64,000 nt of DNA from Halogranum amylolyticum (GTDB lineage Archaea > Halobacteriota > Halobacteria > Halobacteriales > Haloferacaceae), in contig NZ_FODV01000003.1 in the NCBI RefSeq assembly GCF_900110465.1, positions 310,001 through 374,000 of the forward strand. Reading direction: 5' to 3'. The notes beneath the pieces were generated by a model. It saw only the letters and a list, made by a program, of their open reading frames with translations. It had not been told where the DNA came from and made no database searches. Made by a program: the position numbers and the translations under genes. How positions within the stretch are numbered: position 1 is the stretch's first letter; each line of letters opens with the position of its first letter. Shown piece by piece: positions 25,405 through 33,511 of the stretch.

Positions 25405-25927
25405 GCAAAGCACGTCCCGGTAGGTCCGCGCTAACCCAGCCGAGTCGTCTCCGCTCGTTCGGCCCTCCACGAACCTCACGTCGACCGAACTGCGGCTCTT
25501 CTCACGCCGATCGAACGTCTCGTCGTCGAACTGCGTCGACTCCGACGTCGGCGTCCGCGTCGACGGGAACAGCTCCGTCTCCGCCGCCGCGCTCGCTCGT
25601 TACTCCCCAACTCGGTGCCGTCGTCGGCGCCGTCGCGCACCGGACGAACGCCGAGAGTTCCGTCAGTTTCCGCACAACGATCGTCCAGCCGAGTGGCAAC
25701 ATTTGTCCGCATATCCCCGAGACAAGGCCCTTATACACACTATATATGCTTGTAGTTCTATCGAACGTCCAGTTCAGATCCAAATAATTTGTCTTTGTCG
25801 TCATCATACTTATTACCCTCCACGTGCAGACTGTTGACTGGATACGGTTGACAAACATGGCCTCGAATTCAGAAAACATCGACAACTGTCCAAGCACCAC
25901 TAGCAAAGCACCAGCAGAGGGGAGCGA
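25405..25927. promoter_or_regulatory. Intergenic region between the two amt-glnK modules, promoter region of amt2
   Basis: No gene is seen in these 523 bases. The 3' half is AT-rich. TTATACACACTATATATG at about 25731-25748 gives TATA elements that would start transcription near 25762, where the decamer GAACGTCCAG (25763-25772) matches that at the predicted amt1 start. A second candidate box, ACTTATTACC, lies at about 25807-25816. GAGGGG (25918-25923) just before the ATG at 25928 may bind ribosomes. Confidence 0.5.
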
Positions 25928-27355
25928 ATGAGTCTCTCGGCCCTCTCACTCCAGACGGGCATGGACGCCGTCGTCACCGGCGTCAACCTCGTGTGGGTGC
26001 TCACCGTGACGTTCCTCATCTTCTTCATGCACGCCGGCTTCGCCATGCTCGAAGCCGGGCAGGTGCGCTCGAAGAACGTCGCGAACCAGCTGACGAAGAA
26101 CCTCCTGACGTGGAGCGTCGGCGTCGTCGTGTTCTTCCTCGCCGGGTCCGCCGTCTCGACGATCGTCGGTGGGATCACCGGCGGCGGGTCGTACTCCGTC
26201 GCCGGCGCGTTCATGGACCTCTACGCACCCGACGCGGCGAGCGTCACCGCGTGGACCGACTGGCTGTTCGGCGCGGTGTTCGCCATGACGGCGGCCACCA
26301 TCGTTTCTGGAGCTGTTGCCGGTCGGGCGAAGCTCCGCGCGTACATCAGCTACACCATCGTACTCGCGGCGGTCATCTACCCCGTCGTCGTCGGCTTCAC
26401 GTGGGCCGGCGGCTTCCTCGGCGCGATGGGCTTTCAGGACTTCGCGGGCGGGATGATCGTCCACGGGATGGGCGGCATCGCCGGCCTCACCGCCGCGTGG
26501 ATCATCGGCCCACGGATGGACCGCTTCAACCCGGACGGCTCGGTGAACGTCATCCCCGGCCACTCGCTGTCCTTCGCGGTGCTCGGGACGCTCATCCTGG
26601 CGTTCGGCTGGTACGGTTTCAACGTCGGCACCGCCGCCGCGCCGCTGGCGATGGAGGGTGGCGAGGTCACGCTCGGTTCGTTCGCCTACGTCGGCCGCGT
26701 CGCGCTCGTGACGACGCTCGGCATGGCCGCCGGCGCGATCGGTGCCGCCGGCGTCGCGATGTACAAGACCGGTAAGGTCGACACGCTCTACGTCGCCAAC
26801 GGGCTGCTGGCCGGCCTCGTCGGCATCACCTCCATCGCCGACGCCATCGTCTGGCCCGGCGCGCTCGTCGTCGGCCTGCTCGCCGGCGCACAGCTTCCCG
26901 TCGTCTTCGGCTTCGTCGAGAAGCGCCTGCAGATCGACGACGTCTGTGCGGTGTTCCCGGTCCACGGGAGCGCCGGCATCCTCGGTGCGCTCCTGTTCCC
27001 GTTCTTCGCGACGGGGCTCTGGAACGGGACCGCGTCGTTCGTCTCGCTTGCGATCCCGCAGGTCGTCGGCGTCGCGGTCATCGCCGGGTGGACGGTCGCG
27101 GCGACCTACGTCGTCTTCCGCGGCATCAAGACGCTGGGCGAACTCCGCGTCACCTCCGAACACGAACGCGAAGGGCTCGACACCTCCGAACACGGCGTCG
27201 ACACCTACCCCGAGTTCGGTAAACCTGAGACCGTCACCGACGGCGCGGGCGTCCCCCTCGACGGGAACGTCCGGACCGACGGCGGCGTCGAACCGGCATC
27301 GGTCGCCGGTGAGATCGGTGGCGTCTCCGACGTCTCTGGAGGTGACGACGAATGA
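25928..27355 (+). CDS. amt2: Ammonium transporter (Amt family), module 2
   Basis: A 475-residue paralogue of the preceding Amt. The same family motifs appear: [76 protein letters not shown] and [22 protein letters not shown]. It differs from module 1 throughout but keeps the pore His residues. The stop overlaps glnK2 by four bases. Duplicate Amt-GlnK pairs with different properties are known in haloarchaea; they may serve different affinities or conditions, which the sequence does not resolve. Confidence 0.95.
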   Translation: MSLSALSLQTGMDAVVTGVNLVWVLTVTFLIFFMHAGFAMLEAGQVRSKNVANQLTKNLLTWSVGVVVFFLAGSAVSTIVGGITGGGSYSVAGAFMDLYAPDAASVTAWTDWLFGAVFAMTAATIVSGAVAGRAKLRAYISYTIVLAAVIYPVVVGFTWAGGFLGAMGFQDFAGGMIVHGMGGIAGLTAAWIIGPRMDRFNPDGSVNVIPGHSLSFAVLGTLILAFGWYGFNVGTAAAPLAMEGGEVTLGSFAYVGRVALVTTLGMAAGAIGAAGVAMYKTGKVDTLYVANGLLAGLVGITSIADAIVWPGALVVGLLAGAQLPVVFGFVEKRLQIDDVCAVFPVHGSAGILGALLFPFFATGLWNGTASFVSLAIPQVVGVAVIAGWTVAATYVVFRGIKTLGELRVTSEHEREGLDTSEHGVDTYPEFGKPETVTDGAGVPLDGNVRTDGGVEPASVAGEIGGVSDVSGGDDE

Positions 27356-27717
27356 GCGACGCGCCGAACGACGGCGAGATCAAACTCGTGATGGCCGTCG
27401 TCCGCCCCGACAAACTCGCCGACGTGAAGCGCGGCCTCGCCGAGATCGGCGCGCCGTCGCTGACCGTGACGAACGTCTCCGGCCGCGGCAACCAACCCGC
27501 GAAGAAGGGGCAGTGGCGCGGCGAGGAGTACACCGTCGACCTCCACCAGAAGGTGAAGATCGAGTGCGTCGTCTCCGAGATTCCGGCCGACGACGTCGTC
27601 GACGCCATCCGCGAGGCAGCGTACACGGGCGAACTCGGTGACGGGAAGATCTTCGTCCTCGACGTCGCCGACGCCGTGCAGATCCGGACAGGCGAGCGCG
27701 GTCGGGACGCGGTCTGA
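27352..27717 (+). CDS. glnK2: P-II family nitrogen regulator (GlnK-type), module 2
   Basis: A 121-residue PII protein, shorter at the N-terminus than the module-1 protein. It has [25 protein letters not shown]-loop [25 protein letters not shown] and C-terminal [26 protein letters not shown]. It overlaps amt2 by ATGA. It is highly similar to glnK1 apart from the missing N-terminal extension, so the two may form mixed trimers (inference). Confidence 0.95.
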   Translation: MSDAPNDGEIKLVMAVVRPDKLADVKRGLAEIGAPSLTVTNVSGRGNQPAKKGQWRGEEYTVDLHQKVKIECVVSEIPADDVVDAIREAAYTGELGDGKIFVLDVADAVQIRTGERGRDAV

Positions 27718-27806
27718 CGACGTCGGACACGGGGCCGACCCTGCGAGTTCGGTCGGCGACGACGACCCAGTAACTACTATCCGCCACCCGTGCGAACTGC
27801 CGCCAC

Positions 27807-29144
27807 ATGAACCACGAGCGTTCACGCGACCTCTACGACCGGGCTCTCTCAGTGATGCCCGGTGGCGTCAACTCCTCGGTGCGTGCGACCCGACCGTACC
27901 CTTTCTTCGTCGAGCGCGGCGACGGCGCACACGTCGTCGACGCCGACGGCAACCGCTACGTCGACTACGTGATGGGCTACGGCCCGCTGTTGTACGGCCA
28001 CGACGCCCCCGAACCGGTGCAAGCCGCCGTCCAGAAGCATTCCAGCGCCGGTCCGATGTACGGCGCGCCCACCGAGATCGAGGTCGATCACGCCGAGTTC
28101 GTCGCCCGCCACGTCCCGAGCGTCGAGATGATCCGGTTCGTCAACAGCGGGACGGAGGCGACCGTCTCGGCGGTGCGTCTCGCCCGCGGCTACACCGGCC
28201 GCGACAAGATCGTCGTCATGCAGGGCGGCTACCACGGCGCCCAGGAGTCGACGCTCGTCGAGGGCGACGCCGACCACCCCCGACCCAGCACCAGCGGCAT
28301 CCCCACGGAGTTCGCGAAGCACACGCTGCCGGTCCCGTTCAACGACGCCGAGGCGGTTCAGGAGGTGTTCGAGGAGCACGGCGACGAGATCGCGGCGGTG
28401 CTCGTCGAACCGATCCTCGCGAACAAGGGCATCGTAATGCCGGTCGACGGCTACCACGAGACGCTGCGGGATCTCTGTGACGACCACGGGTCGCTGCTGG
28501 TCTTCGACGAGGTGATCACCGGGTTCCGGGTCGGCGGTCTCGGCTGTGCGCAGTCGAAGTTCGGCGTCACGCCGGACGTCACCACCTTCGGGAAGATCGT
28601 CGGCGGCGGCTTCCCCGTCGGCGCCATCGGCGGGAAGTCGGAGATCATCGAGCAGTTCACGCCCGCCGGCGACGTCTTCCAGTCCGGAACCTTCTCGGGG
28701 CATCCGGTGACGATGGCCGCGGGCCACGAGTATCTGAAGTACGCCGCCGAGAACGACGTCTACGAGCACGTCGACCGTCTCGGCGAGAAGCTACGCAGGG
28801 GGATCACGGAGATCTGTGCGGATCAGGCCCCCGAGTACACCGTCGTCGGCACCGACTCGCTGTTCAAGACGGTGTTCACCCGCGACGCGCCGTCGACGCT
28901 CGACGGTCAGTGCGAGACCGGATGCCAGCAGCGCCCCGACTGCCCCCGGTACGACCACTGTCCGAAGACCGGTGGTGACGTCGCCGACGCCGAGACCGAG
29001 CGCTGGGAACGTATCTTCTGGCACGAGATGAAAGAGCAGGGCGTCTTCCTCACGGCGAACCAGTTCGAGTCGCAGTTCGTCTCCTACGCCCACACCGAGG
29101 AAGACATCGAGCAGACGCTGGAAGCGTACAAGAACGCGCTGTAA
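27807..29144 (+). CDS. hemL: Glutamate-1-semialdehyde 2,1-aminomutase
   Basis: A 445-residue PLP enzyme (class III aminotransferase fold) that converts glutamate-1-semialdehyde to 5-aminolevulinate. The family start is [31 protein letters not shown] follows; the PLP lysine is Lys263 in [18 protein letters not shown]. Near the C-terminus is a cysteine-rich insertion, Cys369-x3-Cys373-x5-Cys379-x5-Cys385, then [19 protein letters not shown], which is unusual relative to bacterial HemL. It is transcribed alone, probably leaderless from a TATA-like element about 28 bases upstream. Confidence 0.96.
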   Translation: MNHERSRDLYDRALSVMPGGVNSSVRATRPYPFFVERGDGAHVVDADGNRYVDYVMGYGPLLYGHDAPEPVQAAVQKHSSAGPMYGAPTEIEVDHAEFVARHVPSVEMIRFVNSGTEATVSAVRLARGYTGRDKIVVMQGGYHGAQESTLVEGDADHPRPSTSGIPTEFAKHTLPVPFNDAEAVQEVFEEHGDEIAAVLVEPILANKGIVMPVDGYHETLRDLCDDHGSLLVFDEVITGFRVGGLGCAQSKFGVTPDVTTFGKIVGGGFPVGAIGGKSEIIEQFTPAGDVFQSGTFSGHPVTMAAGHEYLKYAAENDVYEHVDRLGEKLRRGITEICADQAPEYTVVGTDSLFKTVFTRDAPSTLDGQCETGCQQRPDCPRYDHCPKTGGDVADAETERWERIFWHEMKEQGVFLTANQFESQFVSYAHTEEDIEQTLEAYKNAL

Positions 29145-29166
29145 CGCGCGTTGCGCGGGACGTCCA

Positions 29167-29556
29167 CTACGCCGTGAGCGACGTGGTCGCCTCGCGCTCC
29201 GAGCGGGTGACGCGTAGTTCGATTCCGTCGGGCGCCACCGACACCGTCACGTCGTCGACGGCGCGGCGGTACTCCGAGGCGTGTTTGCCCGAGCGCCGGA
29301 CGCGAAGCCGTTCCGAGAGGAGGTCGAGCTCCGTGAGCAGATCGAGCTTTCGGTAGGTCGTCGAGAGTGCGAGATCGCAGCGCTCCGAGAGTTCGCTCGC
29401 CGAGAGCGCCTCGCCGTCGGTCGCCGCGAGGATGCACCGACAGTCGGCGTCGTCGAGCGCGTCGAGCATCGCCTGGACGGTCTCATCGTCGTCGACGGTG
29501 ACGGTCTGCTCCGAACGGGTCGGCTGTGCGGCGGCGGCGAACTGACTCTGGCTCAT
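29167..29556 (-). CDS. Winged helix-turn-helix (ArsR-like) regulator A, 129 aa
   Basis: A 129-residue DNA-binding protein. The winged-helix core is VQAMLDALDDADCRCILAATDGEALSASELSERCDLALSTTYRKLDLLTELDLLSERLRV, with the recognition helix around STTYRKLDLL. A wing and acidic beta tail follow. The same architecture recurs at 33046-33447. The ligand and targets are unknown. A TATA box (TATATAAA on the minus strand, about 29612-29620) would give a leader of about 30 bases. It is convergent with hemL, 22 bases apart. Confidence 0.82.
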   Translation of the reverse strand: MSQSQFAAAAQPTRSEQTVTVDDDETVQAMLDALDDADCRCILAATDGEALSASELSERCDLALSTTYRKLDLLTELDLLSERLRVRRSGKHASEYRRAVDDVTVSVAPDGIELRVTRSEREATTSLTA

Positions 29557-29611
29557 ATCTCATAGAAGTCACCGAGCGACGACTAACTGTCAGCCCCGAT
29601 AGCGTGGGAGG

Positions 29612-29620
29612 TTTATATAC
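29612..29620 (-). promoter_or_regulatory. TATA box near winged-helix regulator A
   Basis: GTATATAAA on the minus strand lies about 60 bases before the regulator ATG. It could equally be read on the plus strand, where no gene follows; the minus-strand reading is preferred. Confidence 0.4.
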
Positions 29621-29671
29621 TCCGGCGAGAGACCTCCCGAGACGGCCGTGTGTTGGTGTTTGACACGGTCG

Positions 29672-30319
29672 TCAGGACCCGTCTTCGAGGACGTCGCCGA
29701 GGAGCTTCGTCTGGGCGGCCGCGAGATGTTCCCGCAGCGTCGACTGGTTGATGTCGAGCGCCGCCGCGATCTCGGTGGCGTTCGCGCGTCGTGGATGGTC
29801 GAAGTAGCCTCGCTCGTAGGCGGTCTGGAGCACCTCGAACTGGCGGTCGGTGAGTTTGCTGCGGTCGACGAAGACACTGTCACCGGGCGACTCACCGACC
29901 GGCGACCGGACGAGGCGCTTGATGTCGAGTCCGGGGAACCGATCGCGGAGCGCGCCGATAGCGGTCTGTAACTCGACGTAGTCGGCCGCGTAGAACACGA
30001 CGGTCAGCGAGCCGCGTCGGGCGAAGTAGCGGTCGACGGGACAGCCGAACTCGCCGAGACAGCTACAGGGGCAGGAGACGTCCTCGTGATCGATCCGGTA
30101 GAGATGCTTGTTCCCGTACGAGAAGATCGGGTCGACCGGGAGGGTCGCCGGGTCGTGGTCCGTGTCGACGACGAACTCGGTGACGCTCGTCGACTCCGGC
30201 GTCGAGACGACGCTCGTCGAGACGCTGTCGACGACCGAGTCGGTCGTCGCCGACACCGACGCGATGGGACACACTTCGGGAGAGTCGAACTCGACGGTCG
30301 CGCGGATCCCGGACGACAT
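29672..30319 (-). CDS. HTH-10 (bacterio-opsin-activator type) transcriptional regulator with Cys-rich motif
   Basis: A 215-residue regulator. The C-terminal HTH_10 domain, about 155-212, reads KLTDRQFEVLQTAYERGYFDHPRRANATEIAAALDINQSTLREHLAAAQTKLLG. The N-terminal half is a sensor-like domain with a Cys-rich segment CPCSCLGEFGCPVDRYF (around residues 83-99), found in some haloarchaeal DmsR-like regulators and likely to bind a metal or sense redox state. A TAAACTT element at leaderless distance lies upstream (about 30347). Targets are unknown. Confidence 0.85.
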   Translation of the reverse strand: MSSGIRATVEFDSPEVCPIASVSATTDSVVDSVSTSVVSTPESTSVTEFVVDTDHDPATLPVDPIFSYGNKHLYRIDHEDVSCPCSCLGEFGCPVDRYFARRGSLTVVFYAADYVELQTAIGALRDRFPGLDIKRLVRSPVGESPGDSVFVDRSKLTDRQFEVLQTAYERGYFDHPRRANATEIAAALDINQSTLREHLAAAQTKLLGDVLEDGS

Positions 30320-30553
30320 GAGCGTGATACCGAGTTGTGGGTGGGTAAACTTGAGGATACGGGTCTGCAGCCACGGACGGGTCGAGCGAAGCGACGAGAC
30401 GACACGGAGTGCGAGGCGGCAGGCAAACGCGAGATGGGGCCGACACGGCGACCGTTAGGGGTTGTCGTAGCCGGCCGGAAGACCAGTGGTCCTCGGCGAG
30501 CCACCGGGTTCGATTCTCGCGGAGAAAATCGACGAGCGTCTACGATACCCCTC

Positions 30554-31006
30554 TCAGTCCTCGGCGACGAGTTCGATCCGGCGACCGTTCAGCGAGTCGG
30601 CGGTGAGTTCGTACAGTTTGATGTCGAGATCGCGTTTCGACTCGCCCCAGATCTCGAACAGCGGCCGTTTCGCCTGCCCGTACTGGACGATGCGTTCGGT
30701 CGTCATCTCGTCGGTGGTGATACGGTCGAGCGACCCTTCGGCGATGACGCTCCGGTAGGTCTCGCCCTCCTCCTCGTAGACGACGAGGCGGACGCTCGGC
30801 GACGAGGAGAGGAACTGTCGTTTCTGACTCTCGGGCGTCGAGACGAGACGCATGTAGAAGCGACGCTCCTCGGGGTCGTATCCGTAAGAGATGGGTATCG
30901 CGTAGGGTTCGTCCCCCTGTGCGAGCGAGAGGACGCCGGTCTCGTGTCGTGCGAGGACCTCGTCGATCTCCGCGGGGGTCATCTTCGTCTGTTGGTCCAG
31001 AGCCAT
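30554..31006 (-). CDS. Pyridoxamine 5'-phosphate oxidase-family (FMN-binding split barrel) protein
   Basis: A 150-residue split-barrel flavoprotein-like protein: MTPAEIDEVLARHETGVLSLAQGDEPYAIPISYGYDPEERRFYMRLVSTPESQKRQFL. Family members bind FMN, F420 or heme and reduce or sense small ligands; the substrate here is unknown. The start MALDQQTKMT is chosen from the ATG at 31004-31006. It is next to a Gfo6-like dehydrogenase on the same strand with a gap of 68 bases. A TATA-like ATTACC lies about 30 bases upstream. Confidence 0.85.
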   Translation of the reverse strand: MALDQQTKMTPAEIDEVLARHETGVLSLAQGDEPYAIPISYGYDPEERRFYMRLVSTPESQKRQFLSSSPSVRLVVYEEEGETYRSVIAEGSLDRITTDEMTTERIVQYGQAKRPLFEIWGESKRDLDIKLYELTADSLNGRRIELVAED

Positions 31007-31074
31007 TCTCGTACCTTGGGATACTTGGGTGACAGGTAATGACTGTTGCTCTTGTGGTGGGCGACGAACGGCGT

Positions 31075-32145
31075 TCAGACGACGACGCGTTCACCCGTCG
31101 ATGCTGACTCGTAGAGCGCGTCGATGACCCGCATGTCTACGAGACCGTGTCTCCCGTCGGGTTCGGGCGGACGGTTTCGCTGTAGACAGTTGGCGAAGTA
31201 GTCGAACTCCTCGCGCATCTGGTCGACCGGGTCGGGGTGGATCTCCCGGTCGGCGTCGTCCGTCGAGAGCCGTAACACCTTCTCGCTCTGCGGGAAGAAC
31301 AGCCCCTCGAGCGTCAACTCGCCGTCGGTGCCGACGAGGCGGAGGCTGGAGGCGGTCCGAGCGCTGTGACTCGCGGTACAGGACGCGAGAACGTGGTCGG
31401 GGAACTCCAGTTGGAACGCGGTGTGTTCGTCGGTTCCCTCGTATGCCGCCTGTTCGGCCTCGGTGCGAGCGTAGACGGCCTGCGGGTCCGCGTCCAGCAC
31501 GAAGCGGATCGTGTTCAGCGGGTAGATACCGATGTCGTTGACGGTCGTGCCGCCGGCCAGATCGGGGTCGAGTCGCCAGGAGTCCTCGCTCGCGAACTCG
31601 AGCATCGTGTCGGACATATGCCCCAGCACGCTCACGACTTCGCCGACGGCGCCGTTCCGGACCAGTTCGCGGGCCCGTCGAGTGATCGGTTCGGTCTGGA
31701 CTCGGTAGGCGACCATCAGCGGGACGTCGGCGTCGTCGCAGCTCTGCACCATCGCCTCGGCGTCCGCGACGTCGGCGGCCATGGGTTTCTCACAGAGGAC
31801 CGCCTTCCCGTGGTCGGCCGCGGACTCGACGTACTCGCGGTGGAGCGCGTTGGGTGTACAGACGTACACCGCGTCGTAGCGGTCGGTCGCCGCCCCGTCG
31901 TGGAACTGCTGGTACGAGAGGGTCGCCGTTACGGTGTCGACGTCGGCCGCGACCGACTCGGCCTTCTCGGTCGACGAACTCACGAGCACCGTCGTCTCAC
32001 AGGCGGTGGCGTCGGCCACCGCCGGGATCGCCTGCTCCCGCGTCCACCATCCGAGGCCGACCATCGCCACGCGGATCGGGTCCTCGTCGGTCGGCCGCTC
32101 CCAGTCGCGGGTCAGAACGTCGTCGAGTACGCCATCGAGTGCCAT
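31075..32145 (-). CDS. Gfo/Idh/MocA-family oxidoreductase, Gfo6-like (D-xylose 1-dehydrogenase type)
   Basis: A 356-residue NAD(P)-dependent dehydrogenase. The N-terminal Rossmann motif MVGLGWWT and then YVCTPNALH, GKAVLCEKPMA (the conserved EKP) and LVDMRVIDALYESA are Gfo/Idh/MocA signatures, and the overall sequence resembles haloarchaeal Gfo6 xylose dehydrogenases as I recall them. The substrate of this copy is not proven, and no other pentose pathway genes are adjacent. ATG 32143-32145 (MALDGVLDDVLTRDWE) is preferred over the long upstream frame; a TTTTATTT box lies about 28 bases before it, so it is leaderless. Confidence 0.83.
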   Translation of the reverse strand: MALDGVLDDVLTRDWERPTDEDPIRVAMVGLGWWTREQAIPAVADATACETTVLVSSSTEKAESVAADVDTVTATLSYQQFHDGAATDRYDAVYVCTPNALHREYVESAADHGKAVLCEKPMAADVADAEAMVQSCDDADVPLMVAYRVQTEPITRRARELVRNGAVGEVVSVLGHMSDTMLEFASEDSWRLDPDLAGGTTVNDIGIYPLNTIRFVLDADPQAVYARTEAEQAAYEGTDEHTAFQLEFPDHVLASCTASHSARTASSLRLVGTDGELTLEGLFFPQSEKVLRLSTDDADREIHPDPVDQMREEFDYFANCLQRNRPPEPDGRHGLVDMRVIDALYESASTGERVVV

Positions 32146-32169
32146 GTCCGGCCGTTCCGTCCGGAGAGG

Positions 32170-32177
32170 GAAATAAA
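32170..32177 (-). promoter_or_regulatory. TATA box of the Gfo6-like gene
   Basis: Minus-strand TTTTATTT is centred about 28 bases before the ATG at 32145, supporting that start over the longer open frame. Confidence 0.55.
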
Positions 32178-32263
32178 ACGTCCCCGAGGAGAACAGCACC
32201 GACCGGCGTTTTCGACGAGCGACGCGGCACTGTGTGACTCGGTTCCCGACGAAGCGAGGGGAG

Positions 32264-32410
32264 TCACGCGTCGCTGAAAGCCCGCCGAGAGACCGACGAC
32301 CCGCAGACCACACAGCCGTTGTCGAGGAGGGCGTCACGCATCGACTCGTTGACCAGTATGGACTCGGCGCACTCCGGGCAGACGAACGTGTAGTCCGTAC
32401 TGTCTGTCAC
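32264..32410 (-). CDS. Zinc-ribbon protein A (48 aa; DUF7560-like)
   Basis: A 48-residue protein starting with GTG: MTDSTDYTFVCPECAESILVNESMRDALLDNGCVVCGSSVSRRAFSDA. Two CxxC pairs (CPEC and CVVC, with the spacing of a treble-clef or ribbon) predict one zinc. A TATA-like TGATATAGG about 29 bases upstream supports the GTG. A paralogue lies at 32853-33014. The function is probably as a small regulator or adaptor with winged-helix partners (inference from the association at 33 kb). Confidence 0.75.
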   Translation of the reverse strand: MTDSTDYTFVCPECAESILVNESMRDALLDNGCVVCGSSVSRRAFSDA

Positions 32411-32632
32411 GATACAGTATAGTAGGGAAGCCAGTCCTATATCAACCCCGGTGGTTCTCCGAGGCCGGGAACCGGTCGGTCGGGTTGACACTCGGTGTGG
32501 TCGTCCCGTTCTCGGCCGACGGGAACCGCCGAGAAAGCGTATATCCGTGGCGCACGTCTCTCCGAGTGAACTGGGTCGCGGCGGCGGTGACGTCACCGCT
32601 ACGCCGCCAGACCGGTCAGGGAGCAACAGACG

Positions 32633-32848
32633 ATGAACGACGATACGGTCGACGAACTGGATGAAGCACAACACCCGACCACCGAGACGGCAGCCGAGGG
32701 GCCGGTCGTCGGCTTCGAACTGACACTCGCCCGGAACAAGCCGGCAGAGTGTACGCTGTTTCTCGTCGAGAAAGGGGGTGACTCGTCGGGCGACGCTTGG
32801 ATCACGGCGAGAGAGGGCGCGTTCGTCGACCTCGACTCGTCGAGATAG
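32633..32848 (+). CDS. Small haloarchaeal protein (71 aa; DUF7511-like)
   Basis: A 71-residue protein: an acidic, Thr/Ala-rich N-terminus, then GFELTLARNKPAECTLFLVEKGGDSSGDAWITAREGAFVDLDSSR. The pattern agrees with the family I recall as DUF7511 (ending in AW-x-x-A-x-x-G/D-x-F-V-x-L). GGGAG lies about 11 bases before the ATG, with a TATA-like CGTATATCC about 90 bases upstream. It is convergent with zinc-ribbon B, 4 bases apart. The function is unknown. Confidence 0.72.
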   Translation: MNDDTVDELDEAQHPTTETAAEGPVVGFELTLARNKPAECTLFLVEKGGDSSGDAWITAREGAFVDLDSSR

Positions 32849-32852
32849 TCAC

Positions 32853-33014
32853 TCACGGCGAGGACAGCGAGACGAACGCGGTCTCGGAGACGGGCGCACC
32901 GCAGACGGGACAGCCGCTCGCGAGCAACGCACGCCGCATCTCGCCGTCGACCTCGAACGCTTCGCCGCGCTCGGGACAGACGAACTCGAACCGGTCGGTG
33001 TGAATCTGGGTCAT
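32853..33014 (-). CDS. Zinc-ribbon protein B (53 aa; DUF7560-like) with one Cys pair degenerate
   Basis: A complete 53-codon gene downstream of winged-helix regulator B with a gap of 31 bases, probably one operon. The product MTQIHTDRFEFVCPERGEAFEVDGEMRRALLASGCPVCGAPVSETAFVSLSSP aligns with zinc-ribbon A, but the first pair is CPER instead of CPEC, so only three of four Cys remain. It may bind zinc with another residue or have lost the site. The function is unknown. Confidence 0.72.
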   Translation of the reverse strand: MTQIHTDRFEFVCPERGEAFEVDGEMRRALLASGCPVCGAPVSETAFVSLSSP

Positions 33015-33045
33015 GGGTAGGTCAGTCTCCTCCGAGCGTCCCGTC

Positions 33046-33447
33046 TCATCGCCGGGACACCTCGTCTTCGTCTCCGTCGACGCCGCCGTCGGTGACGACC
33101 TGCCGGATCTCGACGGCGTCGACGCCGGTCAGCGAGACCGAGAGCGTGTCGAACTGCGTGCTGAACTCGCTGGGGAAGTTCCGCTCGGCGTCGATGCGGA
33201 CGCGCTCCGCGAGGAGCGCGGCGTCGGTGAGTACGCCGAGTTTGCGGTAGACGGTCGACAACGGGACGTCGCAGGCGGCGGCACACTCCTGTGCCGTCCG
33301 GGCGCGCTCGCCACAGGTGACGAGGATGCGCCGACAGACGCCGTCGTTGAGCGCGTCGAGGACGGTGATCGGGTCCACGTCGTCGGGCGTCGGGTGTGTG
33401 CTGTGCGTGAGTGCGGGATGGGAGACCTGCATCGAGGAGACTGTCAT
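33046..33447 (-). CDS. Winged helix-turn-helix (ArsR-like) regulator B, 133 aa
   Basis: A 133-residue paralogue of the regulator at 29167-29556. The core is ITVLDALNDGVCRRILVTCGERARTAQECAAACDVPLSTVYRKLGVLTDAALLAERVRI, followed by a beta-rich C-terminal domain. ATG 33445-33447 (MTVSSMQVSHPAL) is chosen; a TAAGTTA box lies about 30 bases upstream. It is followed by zinc-ribbon B. The two regulator/ribbon gene types in one 4-kb stretch suggest related control circuits; targets are unknown. Confidence 0.82.
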   Translation of the reverse strand: MTVSSMQVSHPALTHSTHPTPDDVDPITVLDALNDGVCRRILVTCGERARTAQECAAACDVPLSTVYRKLGVLTDAALLAERVRIDAERNFPSEFSTQFDTLSVSLTGVDAVEIRQVVTDGGVDGDEDEVSRR

Positions 33448-33511
33448 AGCTCTAGAGACGGACGCTTCCCCGAGGTAACTTACACCGCGATATCCGGGGT
33501 CGTTTAAGTAC

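Noticed and set aside
25476..25712. Minus-strand frame between the amt modules
   Set aside because: Arg-rich, no motif, no promoter; composition typical of a shadow frame.
30500..30530. tRNA-like T-arm phrase GGGTTCGATTCTCGC
   Set aside because: The flanking bases do not form a 5-bp T-stem and no anticodon arm or acceptor stem can be built around it.
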